Origin: Tubulanus polymorphus
Taxonomy: Eukaryota; Nemertea; Palaeonemertea; Tubulaniformes; Tubulanidae
Assembly (NCBI RefSeq): GCF_964204645.1
Contig: NC_134034.1
Span: forward strand, 4,186,072 to 4,250,071
Reading direction: 5' to 3'
Length of the DNA: 64,000 nt
Both the position numbers and the translations under genes were made by a program. Positions 47,564-58,980 of the stretch are shown here, one piece after another; positions within the stretch are counted from its first letter, which is position 1, and each line of letters starts with the position of its first letter. The notes under the pieces were generated by a model. The model was not told where the DNA came from, ran no database searches, and worked only from the letters and a program-made list of their open reading frames with translations.

Positions 47564-47566
47564 ACA
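47484..47566. repeat. CA/CACG microsatellite
   Basis: (CA)n, then (CACG)n, then (CA)n over 83 bases. Confidence 0.95.
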
Positions 47567-47587
47567 GTCATGAATAATGTCCAAAAG

Positions 47588-47694
47588 TGGTCCTCAATCT
47601 TATGACTGGTCTTACGTCGTTAGATTGGTTATAGACTTAAGTTGACCTAAGACTGGTCTTACGTCTAAGCCGCGACTATGCAACTGGCCCCTGG
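47588..47694. mobile_element. MITE, second copy of the 28.2-kb family
   Basis: GTGGTCNTCAATCT...GACTGGTCTTACGTCGTTAGATTGG and the end CGACTATGCAACTGGCCCCTGG match 28,250-28,372. The left terminus is missing, probably cut by the adjoining CA repeat. Confidence 0.7.
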
Positions 47695-48199
47695 AGATTT
47701 AACAGCAGTAGCAGTAGCAGGAGCCGCCGCACCAACAGAGACCAGTTTCACAAACATTATCAATTGTACACAGGAAACTAGAAGATTGCCATAAGCGAGT
47801 ATTCATTAATTTGCTTTAGGAACTGACCCTAGTACAGACTAGAACTATCTGAAAATATGCGTAGGATACGTTATCTATTGTCGACTTAACGACTCAGTTT
47901 GCACAATTGACATTGATTGACAAGACACGTAAATATGATGCGACTTTAGAACGAAAATGGAAGCGCTGAAGACTATCAATAATAAGGTTGATTTATTTCA
48001 ATTCTATTAACATGCACGGTTACGAAGGTTATTCTTATAAACGAAATTTGAACTCGTTTTTCCGACTTCCAAATACGAAATTATCAAACGAGTCATCGGG
48101 TAGATATAAGATTAACCTATCTCACTAGGCGTGTGGTATCACTGGAAATTGATTAAGTAACGCAAAAAGTTGATTCTAGTTTATTCAAAATATGTAAAG

Positions 48200-48295
48200 A
48201 TATTGAAACGCGGTAACAGTGCCACTAGCGATCCTGGCGGATTATCACTGAACTCTCGCTTCCCTCGGTAGCGGTCCCTCTATGCCGGTATTCCT
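48200..48295 (-). mobile_element. MITE-A fragment
   Basis: GTGCCACTAGCGATCCTGGCGGAT is reversed module-1 sequence, and TCGGTAGCGGTCCCTC a worn end. Only this part is present. Confidence 0.5.
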
Positions 48296-48772
48296 TTCAG
48301 CCATAATAAACTATTTCAGATGTATCTTCACGTGGAATCTTGATTGCCACGGTAGCGTTGGCAGGGGCCGCATTTATTAGCGAAGGGGCATTTTCCCATT
48401 CAAAATCTGCCAAACGCGTGGGCCGAGAAATGTAGGAGTGTCTGTAGATAATGTAGGATACGCTACGCGTCAAAAATATTTTTTGAAACAATTTTTCAAA
48501 CTCAGCTCGCTTTGGGATATGAAAAAAGGCCTACAACAGCGAAATACCCACCATCGAGAGTTTAATAATGGATGATCGGTTTTAATGTTTAATCGGCTGT
48601 GAATAGAGGGAAAGCTCGCCCCGAGCTCGTTTCTAAGCACGTCGTCGTCATGACGTAATCAATGCGTAGCTATCTACGTATCTATCTATCTAGCTATCCG
48701 CAAAGACGCCGTACGAAATCTCTTCAAAACATGAAATAATGCTACACACGCATCGAGGGAGATATCGAAATG

Positions 48773-49110
48773 AATCCCACTATGAGTTCAGCCAAAAAAT
48801 GATAAGTTGGCGACGTTTCGGCTGAATACCGGCGCACCGAAAACAAAATGAAATTATTTTTGGAAATTACAGAATATTTGTACAAGAATCAGACAATATG
48901 ATAGAGATTAAAGGATGAAGATTAAAGTAATCAAACAAAAAAAACCCCAGAAAAACAAAGGAAGAAAACAGTGAAGTTATCGGCAAAGTGGGGGTAATAT
49001 AATGTAAGTTGAAGTGATCTGAAAACTAAGCCCGAAACTATCTGTAGTTGGGATTTCTCTCGTTATTCATCTAACAGGGACATCGTGGATCTTCTCGACT
49101 CGTCATTAAG
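48773..49110. mobile_element. Penelope-type remnant with inverted tails
   Basis: AATCCCACTATGAGTTCAGCC at 48,775 is the reversed start of the family tail, followed by ACGTTTCGGC (reversed core, 48,814). The right end holds TTGGGATTTCTCTCGTTATTC and GGGACATCGTGGATCTTCTC in + orientation (49,048-49,105). The tail therefore appears at both ends, inverted, around an A-rich interior with CCCCAGAAAAACAAAGGAAG. Confidence 0.55.
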
Positions 49111-49559
49111 GGAGATATTTCAGTGAACCATACACACTTCACGAAATCGAATCGTCTGTCCGGATGGGTCGAGCTCCTCTTCTTCACGGCAAAACACTTT
49201 TTTATGAAGAGGAATATGCCCATTAAAGTAGAGGGGCAGATAATCACGAAAAATGTCGAGTATTGAATAAATTATTCCACCGACACTCGGTTTGCGTGGA
49301 TTTTTCGGACTATGTAACGGACTTGTTACAGCTGGAAACCCTTACCTGCCAGGTGTTTGATTCAAACACGGAAATGCAATAAGAGGCATTGGTTTTTTTA
49401 AGCAACATGGACGGGAGTAAAAACGTTTATATGATGAAGAATGGAACGAAATACGTTTTCGATTTGAATCTAAGACCCCGAAATTGATACTTCAGTGTGG
49501 GGGAAATGGTAGCATATTCACTGATGAAATAACTTTGTCAATTTCTCCCGCATCGAACA

Positions 49560-49862
49560 TGTTAGAATTGGGCAAGGTGTGCGGTGCTTTGGCAAGCAAG
49601 GTTCGCTAGTAGATATTCGGGCGCCCTCGTTCGTTGTAGTCTATATATCTATCAAATCTGAATGGACTTTTCTCTTTGGACAAACGCATCAATTATTCAT
49701 TAACTATACCGGTGTCCTAGTAGAAAAATGAAAGTATTATATATTTGGTGGGTAATCAAAATTCACAATTTCAATACACCAATATATTGATGACGTAGTG
49801 CACACAGAAACCCCGTGAATAACGCATACTGGGTATCAATTCATATAAGCATTATTGTAACA
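49560..49862 (+). mobile_element. MITE-A fragment followed by the 8.1-kb repeat family
   Basis: GGCAAGCAAGGTTCGCTAGTAGATA and GTAGTCTATATATCTATCAAATCTGAATGGACTTTTCTC are MITE-A body. GTCCTAGTAGAAAAATGAAAGTATTATATATTTGGTGGGT (parts) also occurs at 34.07 kb and 51.0 kb. From 49,790 the sequence matches 8,055-8,145. Confidence 0.55.
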
Positions 49863-50106
49863 CGTTGGGGTCGTGAGCGTAAAGTTCCATCTCGAATGTC
49901 AGTTTGCGGGTGTAAATAGTTTTCAACTGGTCCGCCGGATCACAAAAAATTGTCATTTCGGCTTTTTGCGCCGTCCGTAACAGACATAGATACCCGGACT
50001 TCATCGCGGTCGATATTCCCCACGAAAGACGGAGATGCACACACGCACACGCACACGCACACCGGTTCGATATAAACAACGTAATAACAAATGGCCATAA
50101 TTCCAC
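49852..50106 (-). other. Open frame of 84 codons, minus strand, not recognised
   Basis: The C-terminal half (SGYLCLLRTAQKAEMTIFCD, then QLKTIYTRKLTFEMELYAHD) looks protein-like. The frame begins in a CGCACACG microsatellite (50,038-50,060) and ends at the start of a dispersed repeat, so it may be a coding remnant of a mobile element whose 3' end is that repeat. No family was identified. Confidence 0.25.
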
Positions 50107-50222
50107 GGCGAAATTAGTACCATCACTCCACCAGACCTATTTCTACATTTGTCCACCGATCTACCGTTGACAGTCGCGAAATGAGCTTCGCTCCATTAGT
50201 CGAGATCCAAACTTGATTGGCC

Positions 50223-50496
50223 TCAGTTGTTCGGCGAGTTGACGCTAATCCGTAGCGTTTTACCATCTAATGAAAGCCGCGGACAGTGCGTATGACGTCG
50301 ATTTCGAGTAGAAACTTTCCATGGCGTGTGTGCTATGCGACCAAGCAATTTTTGACGCCGTAAAATCATGACATTGATATTTTTGATACGATCTTTATGA
50401 CGACCGTGGATTATTCTAGGGCTTCCTTGTAAGTCGATGTGCCGCACGTCATCGATATCGAGAATCAGGCAGGTTAGAATGGTTGCCGGTCAATTC
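50223..50496 (-). other. Open frame of ~90 codons, minus strand, not recognised
   Basis: Open from about 50,496 to TGA/TAA near 50,223, with LDIDDVRHIDLQGSPRIIHG and SLDGKTLRISVNS. It is basic (RRQK, RNRRHTH). A LINE-type tail abuts its upstream end, so the frame may have been cut by that insertion. No splice context; function unknown. Confidence 0.25.
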
Positions 50497-50499
50497 AAT

Positions 50500-50720
50500 T
50501 CAAGTTTCGATATATTCATATTCAATTAACGTTATTTATTGTTTATATCATACCATGGTGTTTTTCGCCATCATTTAAGGCAATATTGACTTTAAAAAAA
50601 TATGAAAAACGAAAAATGTACAAAATATGAACCTAATATACAAATATGTATACAGACAACAAAAAAGGAAAAAAAATCATGAAAAAGATTAATATTCAAT
50701 TTTTCAGTCCAACTGTTTAC
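50500..50720 (-). mobile_element. LINE/SINE 3' end, minus strand
   Basis: CAATTCAATTCAAGTTT at the left edge is the tail repeat, followed by AT-rich DNA with a GGTGTTTTTCGCCATC hairpin-like stretch. On the minus strand this is a 3' UTR closing with (TTGAA)n. Confidence 0.4.
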
Positions 50721-50785
50721 ATCCAAAACTAATACAAAAGTTTAATTACCGTAGAATATAGCATACAAAATAGGCTATGTATAAT

Positions 50786-51410
50786 CGCAATTGGGGATAC
50801 ATGCAGTGCTGCTGTGGCAATCGAGGATTCCACGTATGGCAAGCGAGGATCTGCCAGGTTCGCTTGTAGATAGTTTGGTCGTCCGCGTTCGATTTCTTCT
50901 ACATTTTGATTACGCAAATCTGAAGGTACTTTTCTTTTAAACATCAAGTATTTATAAAAACTATATCGATATCTGAGCCGAAGAAAGAAAGTATTGGATA
51001 TGTGGTGATGATAATCGATTTGGGAATCTAAAAATCCAGTTCGAAGGTCATCGAAGATGAACTTATGTTTTAATACTGGAAAAATTTGTAACCAAATGAA
51101 TTTAGCTATTTGTGGGGTTGTATTCCTCGATATCTCATAGTTCTTGGTTGTATATGTAGTTATGTCTAAAAACTATCAAGCAGATCCTTTAGTGATGTAA
51201 GATTACGATTACGATTACGATTACGATTACGATTACGATTTATTTACACTCCAACCATTTCCATGGTATATGGAGGAAAACTATTACACATGTATATACA
51301 AATATTCACAAAACAACACTGAAGTGATTAAAATTTAGAGAATGACATATCGAGTGTAAGTCACGCCATCTAGCGAGTGCAAGTCACGCCACCTGGTGAC
51401 GAAAGTTAAC
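50786..51410 (+). mobile_element. MITE-A copy interrupted by a retroposon tail
   Basis: TTGGGGATACATGCAGTGCTG opens the copy and GTGGCAATCGAGGATTCCAC follows at 50,814. Module 2 appears twice near the right end (AGTCACGCCATCTAGCG at 51,360 and AGTCACGCCACCTGGTG at 51,382). Between them and the body lies the insertion at about 51,195-51,345. Confidence 0.7.
51195..51345 (-). mobile_element. Retroposon 3' end with (GATTAC)n tail inside MITE-A
   Basis: Seven GATTAC units (51,200-51,241) lead into TTATTTACACTCCAACC and about 100 bases of A-rich sequence. On the minus strand this is a LINE or SINE 3' end. A target duplication could not be defined. Confidence 0.55.
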
Positions 51411-54390
51411 CGCACGTCCGTATGTATACACTTTTCTACAGCCAACCTTTTTTTTAAAAGTGTCTTATTCACTGTACATATCTGAACAACGCTGATCTAA
51501 TTCACCACTTCACGCGTCGTCGCGATGATTCTTCTCAAAGATTAATTCTTGATAGAGTCAGTAACAAACCGACTCCATTAACAAAAATATCACCGGATTA
51601 TTTCCATCGTTCTCGCATTAAACAGAGCTCATATTGCGTAAATCATACGACGTATCAAATTCAAATTAATCGAATGCTTTCGAATTAAATTTCAGGATAT
51701 TCATTCTATGCAGCTTAGAAACCCTTTAGAACATACTACCGCTACCTACATTCCATTATGAAACTACCCTGCATGAATCCCACTGATGCCACCATATGTA
51801 TTAGCATTCCGTAAATCTTGGGCCAAGACATAACGGAAAAATTCGATTAGGCTAAAGAAATTCATATATTGTTTCACCTTTTTGCTGAGCTTAAAAGTAA
51901 ACCCGGCCTATCTACCCCTGGTACATTCTTTAAAAAAATTGGAAGTTAAATTGGAAGTTCACGCGAAACACGCTCGATCGGTTTTGGCGAAAATTGTTTT
52001 TGAAGACCACCAGATCCGATAGGAACGGAAAATAAGAGTTCGGAAAAAAGAGTGTAAGGCAAACGGGTTTCGCACCCTGGCTATATCGATGACAGACATA
52101 TAGTAACAACGATTCTCAACAAACGTAGAGCAATCGCTGCTTATGCGAGAGTACTCCCTATCCCCTCGCCCTCTCCCCCTCCTCACGCTCCATATTTCTG
52201 TATAGCACGTATACATTATGGCATAACTTCATTTGTTCCACAATAATCGTCGATATACACGAGATGTAATTTTTCTCCAAGTCTCTCTGTTTGTCGAAAT
52301 GATAATTGTTTCTCGAAAACCGCTGATGACATTAAGTATTATCGTATTTTATGTTTCCCAGCGGGCAAAACGGAGGAATCGTCAGTGGCAACCTCACTAG
52401 CTCGCGCTACATCTAATTACATGTCTGTGATATTCGTCAGAGTCTGAAATGCGGAGAATTCAATAAATATCGACTGAACATGAATTTTGACGCACAAGTT
52501 TCTAACGAATATCGTGCATATGTTAATGTGTAAGTAAAATTGGTTATTTTGTGTATGTCTCATCACGAAAACTGCTCGCTTCTTGTTGAGGCTAACAAAG
52601 GGATGCACTATTATTGAACAATTTTTCCTGGCGAAAATACGTTTTCAATACGTGCGTTTATTGGTCTAAAATTATAAGTGCAGCCTGGTGGCTACCAGTT
52701 CCCTAGTCGTCATTTCACGAATTGTAATTAGAAGCGTCGAATACACTATAGCAAAATACCCAATTCTCAAGTAGTCTTCGATGGGCTCGAAAATCAAATC
52801 TTGAGTCTTTGAGGTTCGTGATGCTCCAGCCAGTAGTATTCAAAAGGCTCAGTGAAGAAATTTGTTGCTATTGCGATTGGATCAGCATAAATTGGGTCAC
52901 AGCTGATACCTTGACGAAGTAGTGTAAATCGACTCAAAAATGAAATGTAACACATTGAAGATCGTATTGCGATTAACATTTAAAATGATACTGATTGAAG
53001 AAAGGAATAACACGAAAACTACAAATGCTCGTACTAATGGCGTCTGGCTGGCGGGAATATGATCTTGAAAGGCGTGTGCGCTGCGCCTTAATTCAAATCC
53101 GACCGTTAAACGAATTTAATCGATTTTCGCATTTTACGGAAATCACATGTAGACGTTCGGTATGATTTTAATCGATTTAATTGCTTATTCGTCATCAATC
53201 TCGTTTAGATTTTCCCGTCGAGGATTAGAAAGGATTTAGTTTTCGCGGAACGCCGAACGAGCTAAGCTTTTACTTCTGAGCGTGTTGCTCGGTATACCTA
53301 GCATAGAAAGTCTTACAGTTACGCGTCGGCTACCAGTCTCAGTGAAAGGACCCAATTCAGTAGTGGGTTTAGTAAGAACCAAATTTAAGCAAAATTGAGA
53401 AATAGAATCATACGTACGTACTTTGTTGAGCAATGGGATACAAATTCAAATCCAAAATTACTTCATTACACCTCGATATATACAAGGGATATTGGTTTAT
53501 ACAGTAATAAAACAGATATCATTATAGAATGAAATATATTAAAGAAAATAAATTTTGATAACCATATAAACTTGAGAAATACGCCATGCCGATCGTGCTG
53601 GTACTGGTTCATACCATATCCGGTCGCTGGCATCCAACTACAGCCGAATCGTATTGGCGGACCCCACTGGTTACGTGACAGTAACTTTTCGGGTGTCGTA
53701 TTGTTCCACGCTTTAAGACTCAACAAGCTAGAACACACCTACACGCTGGTTCAGAATCGTTGATGCAGCAACAACAAGAGACGGTCTTGACTATCGAGAA
53801 TCGGAAACTGTGGGTGGGTGGCGCGAGGTTCGGGGTATACGAACCCCTTTTCTGACCAAGTGCCCTTTTTAAAATTCCATCAGATCTATGACGAAAGTCC
53901 ACGTACTTTTTTTTAAAAACAGTAATATGCACTAAATTGCATAAAAATGTGCCTCATTTTCAAACTTTTCTGGAGGCGGACCCCGGCAACCGTCTGCACG
54001 AGCATCGCACCCCCGTCTTCCACGAGTTATTAAGTGCCCTTGTAATATGAGGTGAACCCCCTATCGCTCAGCCAGGATCTGTCCTTGTTTTATAGTTGAA
54101 ATTTGACATTAAACTCGAAAGTGAGGACATTGAGGATGGTAATAGAATACTGAAGAACTATATGAATATCTTTGGAACTCTGTTCCAGTGCGCTGGATGT
54201 ACAAACTGATTAGGGAGTTGACCTTTTCGCATGGACGAGGACGTACCAGTCTCCCGAGGACTTGTAAGCCAAGAGATTCTGCAATATACGATTCTGATTA
54301 ATCTATAAATCAAAAGCTAGTCGGGCTATTGTGCCCGGTCTATACGGGAGGGCCTTGCGGATGAAATCCTGGATGAAATCGATCTACGCG
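51411..54390. other. Unassigned sequence
   Basis: About 3 kb with no supportable gene. The segment 53,100-53,220 is dense in TTTAATCGATTTAAT-type motifs that could bind homeodomain proteins. The stretch 53,820-54,080 (GGTGGCGCGAGGTTCGGGG ... AAGTGCCCTTTTT) has hAT-remnant character and shares AAGTGCCCTT with 35.2 kb. Confidence 0.4.
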
Positions 54391-54395
54391 AAAAC

Positions 54396-54446
54396 GCACT
54401 CCAGTGGATCAATAACATTGTTATATTATTGATCCACTGTGAGTGC
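54396..54446. repeat. Hairpin, ~19-bp arms
   Basis: GCACTCCAGTGGATCAATA (54,396-54,414) faces TATTGATCCACTGTGAGTGC (54,427-54,446) with one extra base, around a 12-base loop. Confidence 0.85.
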
Positions 54447-54710
54447 GCTGAGATTTTTAGTCGACGGGTACATTGCTTGCGCGAAAAAAGATCCAATATC
54501 GCGTACGTATGCAGGGAGTCCGGGTTTATAAATAGTGATTAGGTGCGAATCGATCTATGTATCTATTCAACTACATTTTGTCCATATTTTCTTTCGAATT
54601 CAATGAATATCATCAAATCGCCTAGCAAATCAACCCGAGTTCATCTGAGTGCAAACAAGCTTTCTCCGATTTGCTATAGATGTGAAATATGTTAGATCCG
54701 TGTCCTGTGC

Positions 54711-54860
54711 AGTGAACTCAGTTGGTTAATTGAAGTACCTGAGAACCAAGAGGTGCCTGGTTCGAAACCATCTTTAGCGTTGGCTGTCTAGGTATATATA
54801 CATAGACTAAGCTCTGTTAACTTAGTCAGGTTGTGAGTCATAACAACCGATAAAAGGGCC
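54711..54860 (+). mobile_element. tRNA-derived SINE fragment
   Basis: A-box-like AACTCAGTTGGTTAA (54,715) and B-box GGTTCGAAACC (54,769) are about 54 bases apart. The body continues to about 54,860 (GGTTGTGAGTCATAACAACC). It differs from the 55.8-kb SINE family. Confidence 0.6.
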
Positions 54861-55761
54861 CTGGCCATCTCTTAAGACTGGGTTTACACTGATTATTGTT
54901 ATTTGGACGTCAAAACTCTACGTGCCGCTGTTAGGCATATACCATCTGGTGGGATAGTTGCTATATAGGCGCGATATAAGTTGCTAAGGGAGTTTTTCTG
55001 GAAACTATAATCTCTTATTACATGTTTTGTTATAGTTGTTTTTTTTTGTATCTATAGTATTCGTTCCTCAAATTTTAGTTTGCCCATTACAGAATATCTC
55101 CCGATAGTTAGCGCGAAGTTCTAGTTGGTTATCAAGAGATCGTATCAACTCCTGAATAGAGAGATGGAGAACTACCGGGCATATTATACTCAATTCCGGG
55201 AACCAAACACATCTTTCGCTGAAACAGCTTTATATCTTTTGAACGTTGGTGGTTTGTTCACCTCTCACGTCACACCGGAGTCCCAATGCAAATTTTCCAA
55301 TTTTTGAATGCTTTTCTGTCATTATTCATTCATATTTTCATTAATGGTTATCTTAAACGGCATATTGAATTACTTTATTATTGTCGATTGGTATATTGCT
55401 ATATTCGTTATCAGGTACAGGTATATATGTAGATATTCACGTTTTGATACATTACCAAAGTAAAATCAACTCCTAACTCACTGGTCCTGAGTTTAAAAAC
55501 TTTGTCAAAAACTCGAATATTTGTATTGGTTCCAAATATTTGTACAGTTCTGTGTTGGCCCAGTTCGGCAGTATGGGGTTCGATTTGACTTTGGATCTAC
55601 ATAGTTCGACAGCTGTGGGTTTTAAATCATTTTGGGTCCTGTTCAAAAGGATTTCAGTCAATTTTTACTTTATTCCCCGTCCCACTTATACGTGCATTTT
55701 TGATTTTACGCAGTGGGCTTAACTTTGAGGTATAATTCCATACACATGGATGTGGTTTTGG

Positions 55762-56040
55762 GCGAGGGGTGTGGCCGATTGGCTAAAGCGTTCGGCAGTG
55801 GGAAGCTAGGTCGTTGGTTCGAACACCCGTACTTTACTGTAGTGTCCTCGGGCAAGATAAAGACACTTATCCTCATTGCCTCTCTCCACCCAGGAGTAAA
55901 TGGGTACCTGGCCTCATAGATGACTCCTAAGCGCCTAGAAGCTGCTCGGATGTTACTTCTCCCCAGGGAGAGATGACTGATATGAATTGGACTCTAGTTT
56001 GGATACCTGCGCTACGTAAATGAAAATTATTATCATTTTA
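55762..56040 (+). mobile_element. tRNA-derived SINE, full-length-like
   Basis: A-box TGGCCGATTGGCTAAAGCG (55,772) and B-box GGTTCGAACAC (55,816) give a polymerase III promoter. The body holds CACTTATCCTCATTGCCTCT, CACCCAGGAGTAAATGGGTACC, GATGACTCCTAAGCGCCTAG and AGGGAGAGATGACTGATA, and the end is an AT-rich ATTATTATCATT tail. The CCCAGGAGTAAATGGGTACC core resembles conserved central domains of several marine-animal SINEs. A second, deleted copy is at 41,829. Confidence 0.88.
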
Positions 56041-56167
56041 CTCTAAAATTATCACAACAGCTGACTGTGTGAATTTTTCCTTTTCTAACCAGTTCAACAC
56101 GAGTGCCAATTCCACCGTGAAGTAGTTCATTTATGATAGAATCTGCTCAGTTTCGAGGCATCAATTT

Positions 56168-56626
56168 CTATTTTAATTTCAATTCATTCACCATAAATCC
56201 AAAGTAACCGATCGACTCTCTGTCAAACATCGAAACATGGCCGCGTGGATGCCACCGGGAACACGACCGCTCCTGGGAATCGTTAACGGCAAAAATGTAA
56301 TTTTGACAGACTATTTCGACACCTCCTGTTGTTGCAGCGAAGATGTTAAATAGTACTCGAAGGCGCGCTAAGTGAACGCCAGGTACTGTTATACAATAGA
56401 CACTCACATCCGGAGCTGTGAAAAGAACCTTTTCGCGCAAAGAATTTTTTCCGCTGCAGTTGAATGACAGTTTGAATAGCACTTGTCGATAGTGCGCAAG
56501 TTGTGTATAGCTATGTTGACGTGAAAAGAAAAACGCACGGCGGTTCGGCGAGGCGGTCTTTTTGTTCATCGGACGACAACTCGAGTCCGGCAAATATTCA
56601 TTCTCACGCTTGAGATACTCCCGATA
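56168..56626 (-). CDS. Candidate coding exon or element frame, function unknown
   Basis: About 151 codons are open from after a TGA near 56,627 to TAG at 56,168-56,170, the longest repeat-free frame in the last 20 kb. The sequence is protein-like (YLKRENEYLPDSS, LREKVLFTAPDVSVYC, FNIFAATTGGVEIVCQN) with balanced composition. There is no convincing ATG near its start and no clear acceptor or donor, so it is either an internal exon or a decayed mobile-element frame. No domain recognised. Confidence 0.3.
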   Translation of the reverse strand, partial: YREYLKRENEYLPDSSCRPMNKKTASPNRRAFFFSRQHSYTQLAHYRQVLFKLSFNCSGKNSLREKVLFTAPDVSVYCITVPGVHLARLRVLFNIFAATTGGVEIVCQNYIFAVNDSQERSCSRWHPRGHVSMFDRESIGYFGFMVNELKLK

Positions 56627-57271
56627 TCATATTGAAAATCGAAACGTGTGAAGAAGACCTGTACGTGTTACCGATTTTGTTACCGGTACGTGTTTTCTTT
56701 GGTTTATATTAATTAATGTGACAGATATTGATAGAAATGCCGAAGGTTCTTGCCTTACGCACTCGTGAACGGTTCAAGCTTCATATAAATCCCCGGTACA
56801 CCCAGCATATCATCCAACTGTTTCAACCATGTTTGACAAAGTAAAAAGTAGACCAATGATATCGACTCCAGTACCACGGAATGTAGCTTTGATTTGACTA
56901 AATCTGATTCCACATTTCAGTGCTATGGTCTTGGATTGAACCAAGGTTAACTATTTTCAGTTTGACTCAGTATCCAGTTCCACTTTTGTTTGGGTCCCTT
57001 TTGATTTGATGCGAGTGGCCTCCAACGACATAGTGCTCGTCCTCAGTGACAAAGCCGGTCCCCGGGTCCCTGTATAGTTCGTCTAACTATGACCAGGAAC
57101 CCTTTTTCGAAGACCCACCAGGTTCGCTAGGAATCAATGTAAATGCTATTAGAATCCCAACTGATGAAAGAGGATCTGTCTACTTAAAAATAGTTTTTTC
57201 CTCGCAGGCGCACGATATCATCAGGTTTGAAATTGTTGTTTTAGAATATTATGTCTACGAGGTCATCGAAA

Positions 57272-57350
57272 CACACCCCACTAGTCCGACGACCCACAGA
57301 GTTCGACACCCCACAGGTCCGACACCCCACAGGTCCGATGCCCCTCTATA
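57272..57350. repeat. Short tandem repeat, CACCCCACAGGTCCGA-type
   Basis: About four worn units of CACCCCACAGGTCCGA between 57,272 and 57,350. Confidence 0.7.
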
Positions 57351-57431
57351 TTCTTGAGGGCTTGTAACGTGAATGAACATACCATCCCCTGCTGAGGGAG
57401 GAACAGTTTAGGGGTGTATACAGTACCTACA

Positions 57432-57475
57432 AATGTGGCAGAGTGTCAGGATACCATCCGGTTCAAATCCCCGAA
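57432..57475 (+). repeat. tRNA-like promoter fragment
   Basis: TGGCAGAGTGTCAGG (A-box-like, 57,435) and GGTTCAAATCC (B-box, 57,460) are only about 25 bases apart, exactly as in the 58.2-kb repeat (TGGCTGAGTGTTGCG ... GGTTCGAATCC). Too short for a tRNA. Confidence 0.5.
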
Positions 57476-57944
57476 TAAGTTAAAAATTCAAAATCTATAT
57501 TCAGCATGAATTGTATCGTTCGTAATAAACTCAATTCCATGCTTAATACAGCAGAAACGAACAACGACAGACATATCAGACATATAAAGCACATCGTAAC
57601 ATGTGGGGAAAAAAACACGGAAATATGTATATGCGTGCGTGTATGTATATGATAAACTAAGCACGCTGAGCAATAAATACTTAAAGATGGATTCAAGTTA
57701 TCGAAAGTAATGACTAGTTTTTTTACATCTAGGTAACATGTCAAACTCCTTTTTCTGTTTAGCGATTCGTTTAAGTGGAAAATATGACATTCATCGTCTT
57801 ACTCTCGCTACAGACATGGCGTATAAAACACGTTTCATCTTTTTTCGATACCGCCGTGTCTCCACGTTTATCAATACGTAAGCTGTGACGACTACTAGGA
57901 GGACAGTTTGTGACGGCGATTAAATATTTTCATGTCATCAGGTT

Positions 57945-58290
57945 TGAATAGATCCTCCCCCGGCAGGGATTCGAACCCTGATGGCATCGAGATTGCCACG
58001 GTACGAAACCCTACCACACTAAACCTAATGAGCAGCTACAAGCGCAGCGTAGATGCCAGTCAGCCAATCAGATATTCAGTTTTATTTAGCCCGAGGTTTC
58101 ACCATATAAAGTTCTTCCGTGAAACTTGCCTCAGCAATTATACAACGAGCAATCTGATTGGTGCCTAACGTTTTCGCGCGGCAAAGCTGCGAATATAGCT
58201 GCGCACCCGGTCTAGTATGGCAGGGTTTCGTGCCGTGGCTGAGTGTTGCGATGCCATCAGGTTCGAATCCCAGCCGGGAGGATGATTCCA
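57945..58290. mobile_element. Head-to-head pair of tRNA-like repeats
   Basis: The right unit (58,082-58,290, +) runs TTTAGCCCGAGG ... CAATCTGATTGGTGCC ... GCGCACCCGGTCTAGTATGG ... TGGCTGAGTGTTGCG (58,236) ... GGTTCGAATCC (58,260). The left unit (57,950-58,075, -) is its partial inverted copy with GGATTCGAACC at 57,967. Both polymerase III-like boxes point outwards. The same unit is alone at 22,440. The tRNA-like part lies at the 3' side of the unit, unlike a normal SINE. Confidence 0.7.
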
Positions 58291-58379
58291 ACTTCAGAGG
58301 TCTCGCGCAATTAACGTTAAAATTCGCTCTTAGATTGTGTGTGTACTATGGTTTTACATACGCACGTGTTGCTACTCGT

Positions 58380-58980
58380 AAATATCATTGTCTGCACGCC
58401 TGTCTGAAAAAAACTGATATCGCGTCGCTTACGAGACAACGATTAAAACGAAACGTCTCGTCACTCGACGCGTTTAACATCGACGCCGCCGGCGTTACGC
58501 CATATTTCAATAATATAGCGTTGACGACGAGAGAAATTCATCCCCGCGGACTGTGAGCGCGGCGCGCAGTGTTGCAGAGACAATTCCCGATAATTCGAAA
58601 TAATTCACACCGGCGCTTGTTGAATCAGCGCAACTTTGCGAACGGGATTAACTAACAAACAGCGAGAGCGCTGACGACGTCGTTGTCGTCTGCGAAACGA
58701 TTATCGTTGATCGGCAATTACGCTTACGTCGACGCTAAAGTTGACGTTTACGTCTGTCAAACCGGTCTAATGAAATTTTGAGTTGCGCGCACGGTGTCGA
58801 TATTTCTTGTCATTTTGTTATTTTGTTGCTTCGCGGATTTTTAAGATCCGCAGACGGGGAGTGGGGGAGTGCTGCGGGCGTCTTTTGTCACCGAAGCGGT
58901 GCGAGAATCAATTAACGTAAAATAATTATTGGCAGCGTAACGGCGGAATGCGAGTGGGGGTTTTCGCGTTGCAACGTGAC
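58380..58980. promoter_or_regulatory. CpG-rich patch
   Basis: CpG is far denser here than in neighbouring DNA, with many ACGTCG, GACGACG and CGCGG motifs between about 58,430 and 58,930. Such patches often mark unmethylated promoters or first exons. No TATA box, ATG-led exon or donor could be chosen. A short + frame ending at 58,556 crosses its left edge without a recognisable domain. Confidence 0.3.

Noticed and set aside
55762-55840. Functional tRNA gene
   Set aside because: A and B boxes are present, but acceptor and anticodon arms do not fold and the sequence continues into a SINE body also found at 41.8 kb.
58230-58275. Functional tRNA gene
   Set aside because: The A- and B-boxes are too close, and the unit recurs at 22.4 and 57.4 kb as part of a longer repeat.
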